From: Dyella japonica DSM 16301
Lineage (GTDB): Bacteria; Pseudomonadota; Gammaproteobacteria; Xanthomonadales; Rhodanobacteraceae
Reading direction: 5' to 3'
Assembly: GCF_001010355.1 (NCBI RefSeq)
Contig: NZ_JPLA01000013.1
Span: 64,490 to 128,489 of the forward strand
DNA: 64,000 nt
Below the pieces are notes generated by a model. That model worked only from the letters and a program-made list of their open reading frames with translations, was not told the origin of the DNA and did not search any database. A program made the translations under genes and the position numbers. Shown piece after piece: positions 27,954 through 37,455 of the stretch (its first letter is position 1; every line of letters starts with the position of its first letter).

Positions 27954-29096
27954 TTGGGCATTCCTCTTATTCAGCAAACCAAGATCGCGCGTTACATCAT
28001 CGGCAAGAAGGTCAGCGGGCAGAAGCGTTATCCGCTGGCGATGATGTTGGAGCCCTTGTTCCAGTGCAATCTCGCCTGCGCCGGTTGCGGCAAGATCGAT
28101 CATCCCAAGGAGATCCTGCAAAAGCGCATGAGCGTGGAAGACGCGCTGCGCGCAGTGGACGAGTGCGGCGCACCGGTGGTGTCCATTCCCGGCGGCGAGC
28201 CGCTGATCCACAAGGAGATGCCGCAGATCGTGCAGGGCCTGATCGCGCGCGAGAAATTCATCTACCTGTGCACCAACGCGCTGCTGTTGACCAAGCACAT
28301 CGACGAGTACACGCCGTCGCCGTATTTCACCTGGTCGGTCCATCTGGACGGCCTGCAGGAGCGGCACGATCAATCGGTGTGCATGGAGGGCGTGTTCGAC
28401 AAGGCCGTGGCGGCGATCAAGCTGGCGTTGTCGCGCGGTTTTCGCGTCACCATCAACTGCACGCTGTTCAACAACGAGAAGCCGGAAGAAATCGCCGAGT
28501 TCTTCGACTTCGCCATGTCGCTGGGCATCGAGGGCATCACGGTGTCGCCCGGCTATAGCTACCAGCATGCGCCGCGCCAGGATGTGTTTCTCGGGCGCAC
28601 CGAGAGCAAGCAGCTGTTCCGCGATATTTTCCGCATCGGCAAAGAACGCAAGAGCAAGTGGGTGTTCAACCAATCCTCGATGTTCCTGGACTTCATCGCG
28701 GGCAACCAGAGCTACCAGTGCACGCCGTGGTCCAATCCCACCTACAACATTTTTGGCTGGCAGCGTCCGTGTTATCTGCTGGTCGACGAGGGCTACGCCA
28801 GCTCGTACAAGGAGCTGATGGAAGACACCGCCTGGGAAAAATACGGCGTCGGCATCAACCCCAAGTGCGACAACTGCATGGCGCATTGCGGCTTCGAAGG
28901 CACTGCCGTGGACGACACCTTTGCGCATCCGCTCAAGGCGGCGCGCGTGGCGACGTTCGGACCGCGTATCGACGGCTCGATGGCGCCGGACCTGCCGGTG
29001 ATGTACGGCGACCGCGCCGATGCGACGGCGATCCATATTCCGATCAGTGCCATCCAGCGCAGGGGTTCATCGCCTGGGGCCGACGCCGGGCACTGA
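27954..29096 (+). CDS. hpnH: Adenosylhopane synthase HpnH (radical SAM)
   Basis: A 380-residue radical SAM enzyme that joins the 5'-deoxyadenosyl group to hopene, the first side-chain step. The cluster motif CNLACAGC places cysteines at 38, 42 and 45; SIPGGEPLIHKE and the C-terminal CDNCMAHCGFEG are family features. The TTG at 27954, with GAGGAG eight bases upstream, gives the usual HpnH N-terminus; the frame also opens at 27906, but that extension overlaps the promoter region and has no ribosome site. hpnB follows three bases after the stop. Confidence 0.95.
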   Translation: MGIPLIQQTKIARYIIGKKVSGQKRYPLAMMLEPLFQCNLACAGCGKIDHPKEILQKRMSVEDALRAVDECGAPVVSIPGGEPLIHKEMPQIVQGLIAREKFIYLCTNALLLTKHIDEYTPSPYFTWSVHLDGLQERHDQSVCMEGVFDKAVAAIKLALSRGFRVTINCTLFNNEKPEEIAEFFDFAMSLGIEGITVSPGYSYQHAPRQDVFLGRTESKQLFRDIFRIGKERKSKWVFNQSSMFLDFIAGNQSYQCTPWSNPTYNIFGWQRPCYLLVDEGYASSYKELMEDTAWEKYGVGINPKCDNCMAHCGFEGTAVDDTFAHPLKAARVATFGPRIDGSMAPDLPVMYGDRADATAIHIPISAIQRRGSSPGADAGH

Positions 29097-29099
29097 CCC

Positions 29100-30206
29100 A
29101 TGTGGCTGCTCGTTGGCGCCATCGTCCCAGTGGTGATGTGGCTGGGACTGTTGCTCGTGCCCTGGCACCCCTGGAGCACACGCGAGCATCTCGAGGCTGA
29201 TCCGCCGGCCTGCGTGGGTCTGGACGACGTCACCGTGCTGATCCCTGCACGCAACGAAGCCGACGTGATCGGCACGACGTTGCGCGCCTTGCAGGCGCAA
29301 GGCAACGGACTTCAGGTCATCGTGATCGACGACCAGTCGGCCGACAGCACGGCCAGCGTCGCGAGTTCCTATCCCGGTGTGCGCGTGATTTCAGGTGCGC
29401 CGCTGCCGGAAGGCTGGGCGGGCAAGCTGTGGGCGCTGGAGCAGGGCAGGCTGCAGGTGCGCACGCCGCTGACCTTGCTGCTGGATGCGGATATCGAACT
29501 GCGCCCGGGCATGCTGGCCACGCTGCTGTTGCATAAGCAGCGCGAGCAGCGGCAGTTCGTCTCGATCATGGCGGACCTGCGCCGCACCAGTTTTTGGGAT
29601 CGCCTGTTGCTGCCGGCCTTCGTCTACTACTTCAAGTTGCTCTATCCGTTTGCGCTGTCCAACTCGCCTTCGCGCTGGGTCGCGGCCGGCGCGGGCGGTT
29701 GCATCCTGGTGGATACCGCGATGCTCGATCGCATCGGCGGCTTCGGCAGGCTGCGCGATGCATTGATCGACGATTGCGCGTTGGCGCGGCAGGTGAAGCG
29801 CGCCGGCGGTCGCACCTGGATTGGCCTGAGTCGCGATGTGGTGAGCCTGCGGCCGTACGGCAGCTTCGCGTCGATCCACGGCATGGTGGCGCGTTCGGCT
29901 TTCACCCAGCTCGGCTACTCGACGACTGTATTGCTGCTGGTGACGGTGTTGTTCCTGTGGGCTTATGGCGTACCGCTGGTCTTGCTCGGCGCCCCGCAGC
30001 TATGGCCATGGGCCTGGCTCGCGCTGGGCGCCATGATGCTGGGCTACCTGCCCATGCTCAGGTACTACCGCATGCCCCTGTGGTGGGCGCTGCTGCTGCC
30101 GCTGGGGGCGGGCCTGTACCTCGGCATGACCTGGAGTTCGGCGCTGCGCTATTGGCGCGGCGTGCGCTCCCAGTGGAAGGGGCGGGTATACCGGGCGGAC
30201 GCCTGA
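29100..30206 (+). CDS. hpnB: Hopanoid-associated glycosyltransferase HpnB
   Basis: A 368-residue membrane glycosyltransferase. A membrane helix (3-22) precedes a GT-A domain with VTVLIPARNEADVI, VIVIDDQSADST, LLLDADIEL (DxD) and LIDDCALARQVKRAGG; three to four helices follow. It is a recognised hopanoid-cluster glycosyltransferase, but its acceptor is unclear since HpnI already supplies the hexosamine step. The gene starts three bases after hpnH and closes the idi-hpnH-hpnB unit. Confidence 0.9.
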   Translation: MWLLVGAIVPVVMWLGLLLVPWHPWSTREHLEADPPACVGLDDVTVLIPARNEADVIGTTLRALQAQGNGLQVIVIDDQSADSTASVASSYPGVRVISGAPLPEGWAGKLWALEQGRLQVRTPLTLLLDADIELRPGMLATLLLHKQREQRQFVSIMADLRRTSFWDRLLLPAFVYYFKLLYPFALSNSPSRWVAAGAGGCILVDTAMLDRIGGFGRLRDALIDDCALARQVKRAGGRTWIGLSRDVVSLRPYGSFASIHGMVARSAFTQLGYSTTVLLLVTVLFLWAYGVPLVLLGAPQLWPWAWLALGAMMLGYLPMLRYYRMPLWWALLLPLGAGLYLGMTWSSALRYWRGVRSQWKGRVYRADA

Positions 30207-30286
30207 ATTTTCTTTTTAATCAGTCGTTTGAAATTTATTCGTGGCGGGGCGCTGAATCTCAGTCAATGAGAATGCCATCGTGCTAT

Positions 30287-30311
30287 CTTGATTGCCGTCC
30301 CACTAATCAAG
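30287..30311 (+). promoter_or_regulatory. Inverted repeat just upstream of the umuD-like gene
   Basis: CTTGATT and AATCAAG form perfect 7-base arms separated by 11 bases, ending seven bases before the ATG. It may be the operator of the mutagenesis cassette. No E. coli-type LexA box (CTGT-N8-ACAG) was found nearby. Confidence 0.4.
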
Positions 30312-30318
30312 TCGCCCC

Positions 30319-30888
30319 ATGCCTCCTTCCGACCACGGTGGACGCCGCCCGGGAGCCGGTCGGCCCGCCGGTGAACCCAGTCAGCGCATACGCGTACCTG
30401 AAAGCCAGGTACCGGGCGTGCTGGCCTATCTGGAGGCCTACCGCAGCCCGGCCACGCTGGAGGCGCCGCGGCCGTTGTCGCTGGAGCCATCGACGGTCGC
30501 GCTGACGGCTTTCCTCAGTCGCGTGCCGGCCGGCCTGCCGTCGATGGCGGACGACGAGGTCGACGAAGTGGTCGACCTCAACGAGCACCTCGTGCTGCCG
30601 GGCCACGAGCCGAGCACCTTCATCATCCGCGTGTCGGGCTGGTCGATGATCGGCGCCGGCATTTTCGATGGCGACGAAGTGCTGGTGGATCGCGCGCTTG
30701 CGCCGCGCCAGGGCGATATCGTGGTGGCGATGGTCAACAACGAGCTGACCATCAAGCGGCTGGGCAAGGTGGATGGGCATATCGCGCTGCTGCCGGAGAA
30801 CGCGCACTTCAAGCCCATCGTGTTCCGCGAAGGCGAGACGCTCAGCGTATGGGGCGTCGTCACCCGTTGCCTGCGCACGCTGCGCTGA
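30319..30888 (+). CDS. umuD: UmuD-type self-cleaving S24 protein with a basic N-terminal extension
   Basis: A 189-residue protein whose C-terminal half aligns well with UmuD: SGWSM carries the catalytic Ser109, and TIKRLGK the Lys146, 37 residues apart as in UmuD (60/97). The likely cleavage bond is Ala71-Gly72 in VPAGLPS. The first 70 residues are longer than in E. coli UmuD and start with a basic, AT-hook-like GGRRPGAGRPAGE, then RVPESQV. In many bacteria the imuA-imuB-dnaE2 cassette begins with lexA2, so this protein could also act as a DNA-binding regulator. No umuC is present. imuA follows after 12 bases. Confidence 0.82.
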   Translation: MPPSDHGGRRPGAGRPAGEPSQRIRVPESQVPGVLAYLEAYRSPATLEAPRPLSLEPSTVALTAFLSRVPAGLPSMADDEVDEVVDLNEHLVLPGHEPSTFIIRVSGWSMIGAGIFDGDEVLVDRALAPRQGDIVVAMVNNELTIKRLGKVDGHIALLPENAHFKPIVFREGETLSVWGVVTRCLRTLR

Positions 30889-30900
30889 GGGGCGGGTGTC

Positions 30901-31524
30901 GTGGGTCAGGTCCTTGCGCTTGATACGCTTTTGCACAGCCGCCAGGTCTGGCAGGGCCGCGCTGCGCCGCAGCCATCGGGCAGTCAGCCGACCGGCTGGG
31001 CGACGCTCGATGCCGCCTTGCCGAGCGGCGGCTGGCCCGAGCATGCGATGACCGAAATCCTGCTGCCCGCCGATGGCGTGGGTGAGCTGCAACTGTTGTT
31101 GCCCACGCTGGCGCGGCTGACCCGCGAGGGACGCCCGGTGATGGTGATCTCGCCGCCCTATGTGCCTTATGTGGCGGGCTGGGAAGCGCGCGGCGTGGTG
31201 ATGTCGAACGTGGACATCGTGCATGCCGACGAGCGCGACGTGCTGTGGGCAGCCGAGCAATGCCTGCGCTCGGCCAGTTGCGCCGCCGTGCTGGCGTGGC
31301 CGCTGCACGCCGATGACCGCGCCCTGCGTCGATTGCAGGTGGCGGCCGATACCGGCAAGGCGCTGGCCTTTCTGTTCCGCGATCGCCGCCATGCCGTGCA
31401 GGCGTCGCCGGCGGCGTTGCGATTGGAGCTGGAAAGCACGCCAAGCTGGCAGATACGCGTGCGCAAATGCCGTGGCGGCAATCCGCCGGTAAGTGCGGTG
31501 CCGCTCGCCTCCGGCTGGTCGTGA
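30901..31524 (+). CDS. imuA: Translesion mutagenesis protein ImuA
   Basis: A 207-residue RecA/SulA-like protein of the ImuA type: the GWATLDAALPSGGWPEHAMTEIL beginning and the central strand with ISPPYVPYVAGW and VDIVHADERDVLWAAEQCLRS are characteristic. ImuA works with ImuB and DnaE2 in DNA-damage-induced mutagenesis. GTG start at 30901. It lies 12 bases after the UmuD-like gene and 6 bases before imuB. Confidence 0.9.
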   Translation: MGQVLALDTLLHSRQVWQGRAAPQPSGSQPTGWATLDAALPSGGWPEHAMTEILLPADGVGELQLLLPTLARLTREGRPVMVISPPYVPYVAGWEARGVVMSNVDIVHADERDVLWAAEQCLRSASCAAVLAWPLHADDRALRRLQVAADTGKALAFLFRDRRHAVQASPAALRLELESTPSWQIRVRKCRGGNPPVSAVPLASGWS

Positions 31525-31530
31525 CGCGTC

Positions 31531-32943
31531 ATGCTCTGGGCTTGCATCTTGCTGCCGCAACTGGCGCTGGACGGTGTCCTCCGGCGACGGCCGCCGTCGA
31601 ACGAACCGCTGGTGCTGGTGAGTGGTCCCGCGCAGGCGCGCATCGTGCACGCGGCCAATGCGAGCGCGCGTGCGGCGGGCATTTATCGCGGACAGCGACT
31701 CACCGCGGCGCAGGCCTTGTTGCAGCAGTTCGTGATGGTCGAGCACGATCCGGAAGACGAAGCGCGCTGGCATCGCCTGCTCGCCGCCTGGGCGTATCGC
31801 TATAGCGCCGAGGTGGGGTTGTACGCGCATGCCGTGGTGCTGGAGGTCAGTCGCAGCCTCAACCTGTTCGGACCCTGGCCGCGTTTTGAATCGCTGCTGC
31901 GGGACGATCTGCAGGAGCTCGCTTTTCGTCATCGCATCGCGCTCGCGCCGACGCCGCACGCGGCCTATGTGCTGGCAGGTGTGCACGACGGGCTGGCCGT
32001 GATGTCGCCGGAGATCCTGCGCGAGACGCTGTCGCCCGTGCCGATCACCCGTGCGCGACTGCCGGCCGATGCCACGCAGGGTTTGCCGTCGATGGGCATA
32101 CGCACTTTGGGGCAGGTCTTGAAGCTGCCACGAGCGGGCCTGCAGCGCCGCTTCGGCACCGAACTGGTGGCGCAACTCGATCGCCTCACCGGCGACGAGC
32201 CCACGCCGATGGACAGCTACCGCCCGCCCGATGCATTCGAGCAGCGCATGGAGTGGACGCATGAAATCGAGCACGTCGAGGCGCTGGTATTTCCGCTGCG
32301 TCGTCTCACCAGTGACCTGGCGGCGTATCTTGCCGGTCGCGATGGCGGCGTGCAGCGATTCGAACTGGAACTGGAACATCGCAGCGGCCTGCCCACCTGC
32401 GTGACGGTGGGCATGCTGGCCGCCGCGCGCGATGCCACGCTGTTGTTCGACTGCGCGCGCGGGCGGCTCGAGCGCCTGGAGTTGCACCAGCCGGTGCTGG
32501 CGATGCGGCTGGTGGCCAGCGACTTGCCGCCGTTCGTTCCCGCCGGCCGCGACCTGTTCGATACGCGGCCCACGCATGCCGTGCCGCTGGATCAGCTGCG
32601 CGAACGCCTGCGTGCGCGCCTGGGCGAGCAGGCCATCCAGCATCTGCATCGCACGGTGGATCCGCGCCCGGAGCGCGCGCAGTCCGATGCCGCGCATGTG
32701 AAAGCGGCCACCTCGCCTGAGACCTTGCCGCGTCCGACCTGGTTGCTGGCCGCGCCTTGCCCGCTGCGCGGACCGGCACCGGAAGTGCTGGCCGGCCCCG
32801 AGCGCATCGAAACCGGCTGGTGGGATGGCGGCGACATCCGGCGCGACTACTACGTGGTGCGCACCGCGCAGGGGCAGTGCGCATGGGTGTATTGCGCGCC
32901 AGGCGAGCAGGGCAACTGGATGCTGCATGGGTGGTTCGCATGA
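31531..32943 (+). CDS. imuB: Inactive Y-family polymerase homologue ImuB
   Basis: A 470-residue Y-family DNA-polymerase-like protein. The N-terminal palm region has [10 protein letters not shown] and [15 protein letters not shown], but the acidic pair needed for catalysis is not seen (for example SRSLNLFGP where active enzymes have an S-(I/V)-DE motif), as expected for ImuB. It serves as a hub linking ImuA, DnaE2 and the sliding clamp. A helix-hairpin-helix-like region ([20 protein letters not shown]) and a C-terminal little-finger part follow. Its last codons overlap the dnaE2 start as ATGA. Confidence 0.92.
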   Translation: MLWACILLPQLALDGVLRRRPPSNEPLVLVSGPAQARIVHAANASARAAGIYRGQRLTAAQALLQQFVMVEHDPEDEARWHRLLAAWAYRYSAEVGLYAHAVVLEVSRSLNLFGPWPRFESLLRDDLQELAFRHRIALAPTPHAAYVLAGVHDGLAVMSPEILRETLSPVPITRARLPADATQGLPSMGIRTLGQVLKLPRAGLQRRFGTELVAQLDRLTGDEPTPMDSYRPPDAFEQRMEWTHEIEHVEALVFPLRRLTSDLAAYLAGRDGGVQRFELELEHRSGLPTCVTVGMLAAARDATLLFDCARGRLERLELHQPVLAMRLVASDLPPFVPAGRDLFDTRPTHAVPLDQLRERLRARLGEQAIQHLHRTVDPRPERAQSDAAHVKAATSPETLPRPTWLLAAPCPLRGPAPEVLAGPERIETGWWDGGDIRRDYYVVRTAQGQCAWVYCAPGEQGNWMLHGWFA

Positions 32944-35900
32944 ACGACTACGCCGAACTGCATTGCCTGTCCAACTTCTCGTTCCAGCGCGGCGCGTCGA
33001 GTGCGCGCGAGTTGTTCGAGCGGGCCAAGGCCTGCGGTTACCGCGCGCTGGCGATCACCGACGAATGTTCGCTGGCCGGCATCGTGCGCGCCTATGAGGC
33101 CTCGCGTGATACCGGGCTTGCATTGATCGTCGGCGCGGAATTCCAGATCGAGCACGGCCCCAAGCTGGTGCTGTTGTGCGAGAACCTGCAGGGTTATACC
33201 TCGCTGTGCGCGCTGATCACGCGTGGCCGGCGCGTGGCGGAGAAAGGCACGTACCGCGTGACGCGCGAAGACTTTGCCGATGGCCTGCCCGGCACGCTGG
33301 CCTTGTGGTTGCCGCAGGCCGAGCTGCAGCAGGCGCATGGTGCGTGGTTGCGCTCGTTGTTCGAGGGGCGACTGTGGCTGGCGGTCGAGCTGCATCACGG
33401 TGCCGACGATGCGCGCCGTTTCGCGCAGCTGCAGATGCTGGCCGATGCATTGCAGCTGCCGATGGTGGCCGCGGGCGACGTACACATGCATATACGCCGC
33501 CGCCGTGCCCTGCAGGACGTGATGACGGCAATCCGCCATCACCGCACCGTGGCCGATGCCGGCGACCTGCTGTTTCCCAATGGCGAGCGCCACCTGCGCA
33601 CGCGCGTGGCCTTGTCGGCGATCTATCCCGATGAACTGATGGCCGAAAGCGTGCGTATCGCCGAACGCTGCCAGTTCGTGATGACCGACCTCAGCTATCG
33701 CTATCCTGCCGAACTGGTGCCGGCAGGACATACGCCGACCACGTGGCTGCGTCAGCTCACCGAAGAGGGCGTGCGCTGGCGCTGGCCGCAAGGCGAGCCG
33801 CCCAAGGTGCGGGAGCAGATCGAGTACGAGCTGAAGCTGGTCGCCCAGCTCAAGTACGAGTCGTACTTCCTGACCGTGCAGGAAATCGTGAGCTTCGCGC
33901 GCAGCAGGGACATCCTGTGCCAGGGGCGCGGTTCGGCGGCCAATTCGGCGGTCTGCTATGCGCTCGGCGTGACGGCGGTGGATCCGGCCACGACCACGCT
34001 GCTGGTCGAGCGCTTTATTTCCGCCGAGCGCAACGAGCCGCCGGATATCGACATCGACTTCGAGCACGAGCGGCGCGAGGAAGTCATCCAGCATATCTAC
34101 GAGAAATACGGCCGCGAGCGCGCCGCGCTGGCCGCCACCGTGATCTGCTACCGCGGCCGCAGCGCGGTGCGCGACGTGGCGCGCGTGCTGGGCCTGCCGT
34201 CGGACCAGATCGACCTGCTGTCGCGCACCTTCGCCTGGCAGGATGGCGACGATCCGCTGGACGGCCGCCTGCGCGAACGCGGCTTCGATCCGGATAGTCC
34301 CGTGCTGCGGCGGGTGATGGCGCTCACCGAGGAGTTGATGGATTTCCCGCGGCATCTGTCCCAGCACGTGGGCGGCTTTGTCATTTCCGACCAGCCGCTG
34401 TCGCATCTGGTGCCGGTGGAAAATGCCTCAATGCCCGACCGCACCATCATCCAGTGGGACAAGGATGATCTGGACACCATGCGCCTGCTCAAGGTCGATT
34501 GCCTGGCGCTGGGCATGCTCACCTGTATCCGCAAATGCCTGGATCTGTTGCAGCGCCATCACGGCCGCGTGGAAACGCTGGCGTCGATTCCGCCGGATGA
34601 TCCGCCCACTTATGAGCTGATCCAGCGCGCCGACACCATCGGCGTTTTCCAGATCGAATCGCGAGCGCAGATGGCGATGCTGCCGCGGCATCGGCCGGAG
34701 AATTTCTACGACCTGGTGATCCAAGTGGCGATCGTGCGGCCAGGCCCGATCCAGGGCGACATGGTGCATCCGTACCTGCGCCGCAAGCGTGGCGAGGAAC
34801 CGATCACCTATCCATCGGAGGCCTTGAAGGACGTGTTCGAGCGCACGCTTGGCGTGCCCTTGTTCCAGGAGCAGGTGATGAAGCTGGCGATCGTCGCGGC
34901 GGAATACACGCCCGGCGAAGCGGACCAGTTGCGCCGTTCGATGGCGGCATGGCGACGCAACGGCGATATGGAGATCCATCGCCAGAAGCTGATGGCCGGC
35001 ATGTTGAAGAACGGCTTCACCCCGGACTTTGCCGCACGCCTGTTCGAGCAGATCAAGGGCTTTGGTTCCTATGGTTTCCCCGAAAGCCATGCGGCGAGCT
35101 TTGCCTTGCTGGTGTACGCCAGCTGCTGGCTCAAATGCCATTACCGCGCGGCCTTCATGTGCGCCTTGCTCAATGCGCAGCCGATGGGTTTCTACGGCCC
35201 CAGCCAGATCGTGCAGGACACCCAGCGCCATGGCATCAAGGTGCGGCCGGTGGATGTGCGCCACAGCGACTGGGACAACACGCTCGAAGCCGATGACGCC
35301 TCGCGCGGCGGCTATGCCTTGCGGCTAGGCCTGCGGCAGGTGCGCGGTTGCCGCGAGGACGTGATGACGCAATTGATGGCGGCGCGTGCGCGCAGGCCGT
35401 TCGAAGACGTGGCCGACCTGTGCGCGCGCGCCGGTCTCAATAAGCAACAGCAGGATGCATTGGCCGAGGCAGATGCCTTGCGTGGCCTGGCCGGCCATCG
35501 TCACCGTGCGCGCTGGGCCATGGCCGGCATCGAGGCGCAGCTGCCCTTGTTCGGCAATACCAGTCCGGTGGAGGAAGACGTCGTGCTGCCGCCGCCATCA
35601 CAGGGCGAAAGCACGCTGGCCGATTACGCGCGCATGGGGCTGAGCCTGGGTCCGCATCCCTTGCAGCAGATCCGTGCGCGCCTGCGCGCGGCGCGCTGCC
35701 TGGATTCAAGGAGTCTGCACACGCGTCCGCATGCGAGCAAGGTGCGCGCGGCAGGCTTGGTGACGCAGCGCCAGCGGCCGCAGACGGCCAGCGGCGTCAC
35801 CTTCATCACCATGGAAGACGAGTTCGGACCCATCAACGTGGTGGTGTGGAGCCATGTGGCCGAGCGCCATCGCCGCATTTTTCTCGAATCGCGCCTGCTG

Positions 35901-36017
35901 GGCGTGGATGGGCGGTGGGAGCACGCGGACGGTGTGAGCCATCTCATCGCCGATCGACTGATCGACCTGAGCGAGCTGCTGGGTACGCTAGACAGCCGTT
36001 CGCGCGATTTCCACTGA
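32940..36017 (+). CDS. dnaE2: Error-prone DNA polymerase DnaE2
   Basis: A 1025-residue C-family polymerase alpha subunit. It has an N-terminal PHP domain ([20 protein letters not shown]; the residues after the HC differ from replicative DnaE), the palm catalytic acids in [14 protein letters not shown] near 367, a tandem HhH region and a C-terminal OB fold ([23 protein letters not shown]). DnaE2 synthesises past damaged bases. ATG at 32940 overlaps the imuB stop by four bases. A longer open frame begins at 32757 but its first 61 codons are imuB in another frame. Confidence 0.95.
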   Translation: MNDYAELHCLSNFSFQRGASSARELFERAKACGYRALAITDECSLAGIVRAYEASRDTGLALIVGAEFQIEHGPKLVLLCENLQGYTSLCALITRGRRVAEKGTYRVTREDFADGLPGTLALWLPQAELQQAHGAWLRSLFEGRLWLAVELHHGADDARRFAQLQMLADALQLPMVAAGDVHMHIRRRRALQDVMTAIRHHRTVADAGDLLFPNGERHLRTRVALSAIYPDELMAESVRIAERCQFVMTDLSYRYPAELVPAGHTPTTWLRQLTEEGVRWRWPQGEPPKVREQIEYELKLVAQLKYESYFLTVQEIVSFARSRDILCQGRGSAANSAVCYALGVTAVDPATTTLLVERFISAERNEPPDIDIDFEHERREEVIQHIYEKYGRERAALAATVICYRGRSAVRDVARVLGLPSDQIDLLSRTFAWQDGDDPLDGRLRERGFDPDSPVLRRVMALTEELMDFPRHLSQHVGGFVISDQPLSHLVPVENASMPDRTIIQWDKDDLDTMRLLKVDCLALGMLTCIRKCLDLLQRHHGRVETLASIPPDDPPTYELIQRADTIGVFQIESRAQMAMLPRHRPENFYDLVIQVAIVRPGPIQGDMVHPYLRRKRGEEPITYPSEALKDVFERTLGVPLFQEQVMKLAIVAAEYTPGEADQLRRSMAAWRRNGDMEIHRQKLMAGMLKNGFTPDFAARLFEQIKGFGSYGFPESHAASFALLVYASCWLKCHYRAAFMCALLNAQPMGFYGPSQIVQDTQRHGIKVRPVDVRHSDWDNTLEADDASRGGYALRLGLRQVRGCREDVMTQLMAARARRPFEDVADLCARAGLNKQQQDALAEADALRGLAGHRHRARWAMAGIEAQLPLFGNTSPVEEDVVLPPPSQGESTLADYARMGLSLGPHPLQQIRARLRAARCLDSRSLHTRPHASKVRAAGLVTQRQRPQTASGVTFITMEDEFGPINVVVWSHVAERHRRIFLESRLLGVDGRWEHADGVSHLIADRLIDLSELLGTLDSRSRDFH

Positions 36018-36029
36018 GCCGCCGCACGA

Positions 36030-36752
36030 TCAGGCAGCGGCGCGACCGATCGATGCACCGCCGTCGACATACAGCGTCTGCCCGGTGATGTAGCTGGCGC
36101 CATCGGACAGCAGGAATTCCACCGTCGCCGCCAATTCGTCCGGCTTGCCCAGGCGCTTCATCGGCACCACGGCGAGAAAGCGTTGCTCGGCCTCGCTGCC
36201 TTCGGGCGTGTTGGCGCGAAACAGTTCGGTCTCCGTCGGGCCCGGCGCCACCGCATTCACGGTGATGCCGCTTTCAGCCAGCTCCAGGCCCCAGGTGCGC
36301 GTGAAGCTATTCACTGCCGCCTTGGCGGCGGCATACGACGTGCGATTGGCATAGCCCAGCGCGACCAGGCTGGTGATGTTCACTACGCGGCCCCAGCCCT
36401 TGGCGCGCATCTGCGGCAGCAGCGCCTGCACGGTCTGGATGGTGGGCACGAGGTTGATGCGCAGGATGTCGTCCAGATCGTTGAGGTCCACCTCGTCGAT
36501 CGGCGCCACGCGCACATAACCGACGTTGTTGACCACGCCGTCGAAATCATACTGCTCGACCAGCGCCTTCAGCGCTTTGTCGGTGGCCTCGCGATTGCCG
36601 AGATCGACGGACACCAGGGTGCCGGGAAAATCCGGCTCGTCGATATTGCGCGCGAGGCCGACGACGTGATGCCCTGCCTTGGCGAGCCGATCGGAAATGG
36701 CGCGGCCGATGCCCTTGGTGGCGCCGGTGATGAGGAAAGTGCGGGGTGACAT
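36030..36752 (-). CDS. SDR-family oxidoreductase (3-oxoacyl-ACP reductase-like)
   Basis: A 240-residue classical short-chain dehydrogenase. TGATKGIG binds the cofactor (residues 9-16), NNVG marks the adenine-side loop, Ser of NITSL, and YAAAK the catalytic Tyr and Lys; YITGQTLYVDGG is the usual C-terminus. Substrate unknown. It follows the TetR gene by 32 bases on the same strand, so it is probably the target of that repressor. Its stop is 12 bases from the convergent dnaE2 stop. Confidence 0.88.
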   Translation of the reverse strand: MSPRTFLITGATKGIGRAISDRLAKAGHHVVGLARNIDEPDFPGTLVSVDLGNREATDKALKALVEQYDFDGVVNNVGYVRVAPIDEVDLNDLDDILRINLVPTIQTVQALLPQMRAKGWGRVVNITSLVALGYANRTSYAAAKAAVNSFTRTWGLELAESGITVNAVAPGPTETELFRANTPEGSEAEQRFLAVVPMKRLGKPDELAATVEFLLSDGASYITGQTLYVDGGASIGRAAA

Positions 36753-36784
36753 GGAAGGACTCCAGAGGGGGATGGGGGAACTGT

Positions 36785-37381
36785 TCAGCGGTGTTTCGAG
36801 ATGCCGGAGGCTTTCAGTGCCGCGGACACAGCGGCGGTCATGGTGGCCCGGTCAGGGTTGACGCGCGCCATCACGCGCAGGCCGAGCAACACGGCCAGCA
36901 GATGTGCGGATGCTTCCGCGGCGGAAACGGTCGAAGGCACGTCCCCCGTGCGGCGGCCGGCCAGCAGGCAGCGGCGGAAAAACGCGCGGATGGCGTCGAT
37001 TTCGCTGGCTATGGCGGCGCGCAGTTCGGGTGCATCAGGCGTGGCGTCCAGGGCAGAGTTCACCAGGAAGCAGCCGCGTTGCTGCACGTCCGAGAGGGAT
37101 CGTTCGATGACTTCGTTGAAGAACGCCACGATGGCCTCGGTGGGCGCGAGCGATTCCTCCAGTCGATGGATGCGCTCCTTCAGGGTCGTGTCCAGATAGT
37201 GCTGCAAGGCCAGCTGGAACAGGGACTGTTTGTCGCCGAACGCGTTGTACAGGCTGGTGACGGTCAGGCCGGTGCGCTGCGCCAGGTCGCGCGTGGACGT
37301 ACCCTCGTAGCCGTGCGCCCAGAAAGCCTCGGCGACCGCTTCGAGAGTCTTTTGTTCATCGAATTGGCGTGGACGAGCCAT
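36785..37381 (-). CDS. TetR/AcrR-family transcriptional regulator
   Basis: A 198-residue repressor. The N-terminal HTH is seen in AEAFWAHGYEGTSTRDLAQRTGLTVTSLYNAFGDKQSLF (residues about 17-52, quoted in part); the C-terminal ligand domain has one Cys (GCFLVNSAL), a TetR_C subtype often seen beside SDR genes. It lies directly upstream of the SDR gene and 16 bases downstream of tandem palindromes that probably are its operators, so autoregulation of a two-gene operon is likely. The inducer is not predictable. Confidence 0.87.
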   Translation of the reverse strand: MARPRQFDEQKTLEAVAEAFWAHGYEGTSTRDLAQRTGLTVTSLYNAFGDKQSLFQLALQHYLDTTLKERIHRLEESLAPTEAIVAFFNEVIERSLSDVQQRGCFLVNSALDATPDAPELRAAIASEIDAIRAFFRRCLLAGRRTGDVPSTVSAAEASAHLLAVLLGLRVMARVNPDRATMTAAVSAALKASGISKHR

Positions 37382-37396
37382 GGCGCACCCATATTC

Positions 37397-37434
37397 TGTA
37401 ACTTTCGATACAATAATATGTATCGACCGATACA
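37397..37434 (-). promoter_or_regulatory. Tandem palindromic operators of the TetR-SDR operon
   Basis: TGTATCG-AC-CGATACA (37419-37434) is a near-perfect palindrome. TGTAACTTTCGATACA (37397-37412) is a second, weaker copy with one matching half-site. Both lie between the nsrR stop and the tetR start, 16-53 bases upstream of the tetR ATG, where a promoter is expected. The assignment to this TetR is inferred from position. Confidence 0.6.
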
Positions 37435-37455
37435 GAATTCAAGTGCCAGGGCGGC

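Noticed and set aside
30207..30318. E. coli-type LexA (SOS) box
   Set aside because: No CTGT-N8-ACAG; only the CTTGATT repeat is present.
30307..32928. An 873-codon open frame on the minus strand
   Set aside because: Antisense to umuD-like, imuA and imuB, whose frames, overlaps and motifs are certain.
32850..34406. A 518-codon open frame on the minus strand
   Set aside because: Antisense to dnaE2.
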